A program made the position numbers and the translations under genes. A stretch of DNA of 6,627 nucleotides from an uncultured Bacilli bacterium (GTDB lineage Bacteria > Bacillota_I > Bacilli_A > RFN20 > CAG-826), in assembly GCA_905236535.1 (NCBI GenBank), contig CAJOQN010000100.1:1-6627 (forward strand), written 5' to 3'. The notes below the pieces were generated by a model. That model had not been told where the DNA came from. It ran no database searches and saw only the letters and a program-made list of their open reading frames with translations. Within the stretch, counting starts at the first letter, position 1. Every line of letters starts with the position of its first letter. Positions 5,803 to 6,627 of the stretch are shown here, one piece after another.

Positions 5803-6627
5803 ATGTTAGTAAGTTATAAAAGTCTATCTAAATTAGTAGATATTAAAGATTTAAGCGCTGAAGAAATCGCTAACGGCCTCACTTTTGCGGGTGTCGAAGT
5901 TGAAGAAGTCAAGAAATTGGCCTCTGGGACGAACTTAATTATCGGTCACATTTTTGAATGTGAAAATCACCCAGACAGCGATCACCTCCATATCTTAAAA
6001 GTCGATATGGGTGAAAAATATGGAATTCATCAAATCGTATGTGGCGCTCCTAACGCTCGTAAGGGCTTAAAAGTTATCGTTGCGAGAGTCGGGGCTATTC
6101 TTCCTCAAGTCGAAATCAAAAAAGGCGTTATCAGAGGAGTTGAATCCGATGGAATGTGTTGCTCCTTACTCGAACTTGGAGTGGAATCTAAATATCTAAA
6201 CGAAGCCCAAACCAAAGGGATCGAAGAGCTTCCAGAAGACGCTCCTATTGGTGAAGAAAATGTTTTAGGTTATCTTGGACTTGATGATGAGGTCCTAAAC
6301 CTTAAGGTTTTAGCTAATCGTCCAGACCTCCTCTCTTTGATCAATGTTGCAAGAGAAGTTGCAGCAATCTTTAACCGTGAATTGCATCTTCCTGAAGTCA
6401 AAGAATTAGTGACTTTTAAAACCGACTTAAAGGTGGGTTCTAAAACTGATAAATGCACGCAATTTGCCTCAAAAGAAGTTAAAGGTGTAAAAATTAAAGA
6501 ATCTCCGCGCTGGATGAAAGAATTCCTCACAGCGATGGGGGTCAGAAGTATCAACAATATCGTTGATATTGGTAACTATGTCATGCTCATGACTGGTCAA
6601 CCATTACATATGTATGACGCTGATAAA
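5803..6627 (+). CDS. pheT: Phenylalanine--tRNA ligase beta subunit, N-terminal part (3' end outside window)
   Basis: Beta subunit of phenylalanyl-tRNA synthetase, partner of PheS; it binds tRNA and edits mischarged Tyr-tRNA-Phe. The window holds 275 codons, about one third of the usual 800 or so, with the frame open to the last base. MLVSYKSLSKLVD is a typical start. The EMAP-type OB-fold tRNA-binding domain spans about 40-150: LIIGHIFECENHPDSDHL, QIVCGAPNARKGLKV, then KKGVIRGVESDGMCCSLLE. The linker ANRPDLLSLINVAREVAAIF (171-190) corresponds to the usual PNRxDxLSxxGxARE. From 223 the B3/B4 (editing) domain starts, with SKEVKGVKI and GVRSINNIVDIGNYVMLMTG (246-265) followed by QPLHMYDADK. It is translated from a strong Shine-Dalgarno 13 nt after pheS and is surely in the same operon. 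No frameshift is seen in the part present. Confidence 0.98.
   Translation, partial: MLVSYKSLSKLVDIKDLSAEEIANGLTFAGVEVEEVKKLASGTNLIIGHIFECENHPDSDHLHILKVDMGEKYGIHQIVCGAPNARKGLKVIVARVGAILPQVEIKKGVIRGVESDGMCCSLLELGVESKYLNEAQTKGIEELPEDAPIGEENVLGYLGLDDEVLNLKVLANRPDLLSLINVAREVAAIFNRELHLPEVKELVTFKTDLKVGSKTDKCTQFASKEVKGVKIKESPRWMKEFLTAMGVRSINNIVDIGNYVMLMTGQPLHMYDADK

Noticed and set aside
6270..6557. 95-codon minus-strand reading frame
   Set aside because: It lies wholly antisense to well-conserved pheT and has no recognisable motif. The same holds for the minus-strand frames at 528-734, 1638-1960, 4392-4640 and 5442-5624 and the plus-strand frame at 5452-5637.
1..6627. CRISPR array, insertion sequence, tRNA or phage module
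   Set aside because: No spaced direct repeats, transposase motifs, cloverleaf-like sequence or phage genes were seen; the dUTPase alone is not evidence of a phage.

Overview
This AT-rich window reads as a chromosomal segment of a low-GC Gram-positive lineage (Bacilli, Erysipelotrichales or the non-Mycoplasma Mollicutes such as RF39, Izemoplasma or Acholeplasma relatives). Three things suggest this. The PheS sequence closely resembles the Bacillus form in length and motifs. A YsgA-type methyltransferase sits directly before pheST, as in Bacillus. Promoters are of the plain TATAAT type. All reading frames close under the standard code: TGA is not used as Trp, which argues against Mycoplasma and Spiroplasma. 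No gene that ends in the window uses TGA as its stop. The exact taxon cannot be fixed from the sequence alone.

Layout: (1) 1-2740, plus strand: a tight three-gene run made of the C-terminal two thirds of glycogen phosphorylase (5' end outside the window), a dimeric all-alpha dUTPase-family NTP pyrophosphatase 2 nt later, and an acidic lipoprotein of unassigned family overlapping by 1 nt. It ends at a bidirectional hairpin terminator. (2) 2760-3197, minus strand: a short DUF523 protein of the TudS (thiouracil desulfurase) type, read from its own near-consensus promoter. (3) 3257-4623, plus strand, divergent from the previous gene: a YgjP/DUF45 zinc-metallopeptidase-like protein overlapping by 1 nt a SpoU/TrmH-type rRNA 2'-O-methyltransferase, followed by a terminator. 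(4) 4698-6627: a promoter with an extended -10, an operator-like inverted repeat, then pheS and the first 275 codons of pheT, which runs off the window.

How the genes relate: glgP releases glucose-1-phosphate from glycogen. The dUTPase would keep dUTP out of DNA. The DUF523 protein may remove sulfur from thiopyrimidine bases. The methyltransferase probably modifies 23S rRNA, and PheST charges tRNA-Phe. So the right half is mostly translation and RNA modification, and the left half is storage-carbon use plus nucleotide housekeeping. I see no mobile element, CRISPR array, tRNA or rRNA gene, and no evident new multi-gene system. The points most worth a second look are regulatory (the divergent promoter pair and the pheST inverted repeat) and the unassigned lipoprotein.
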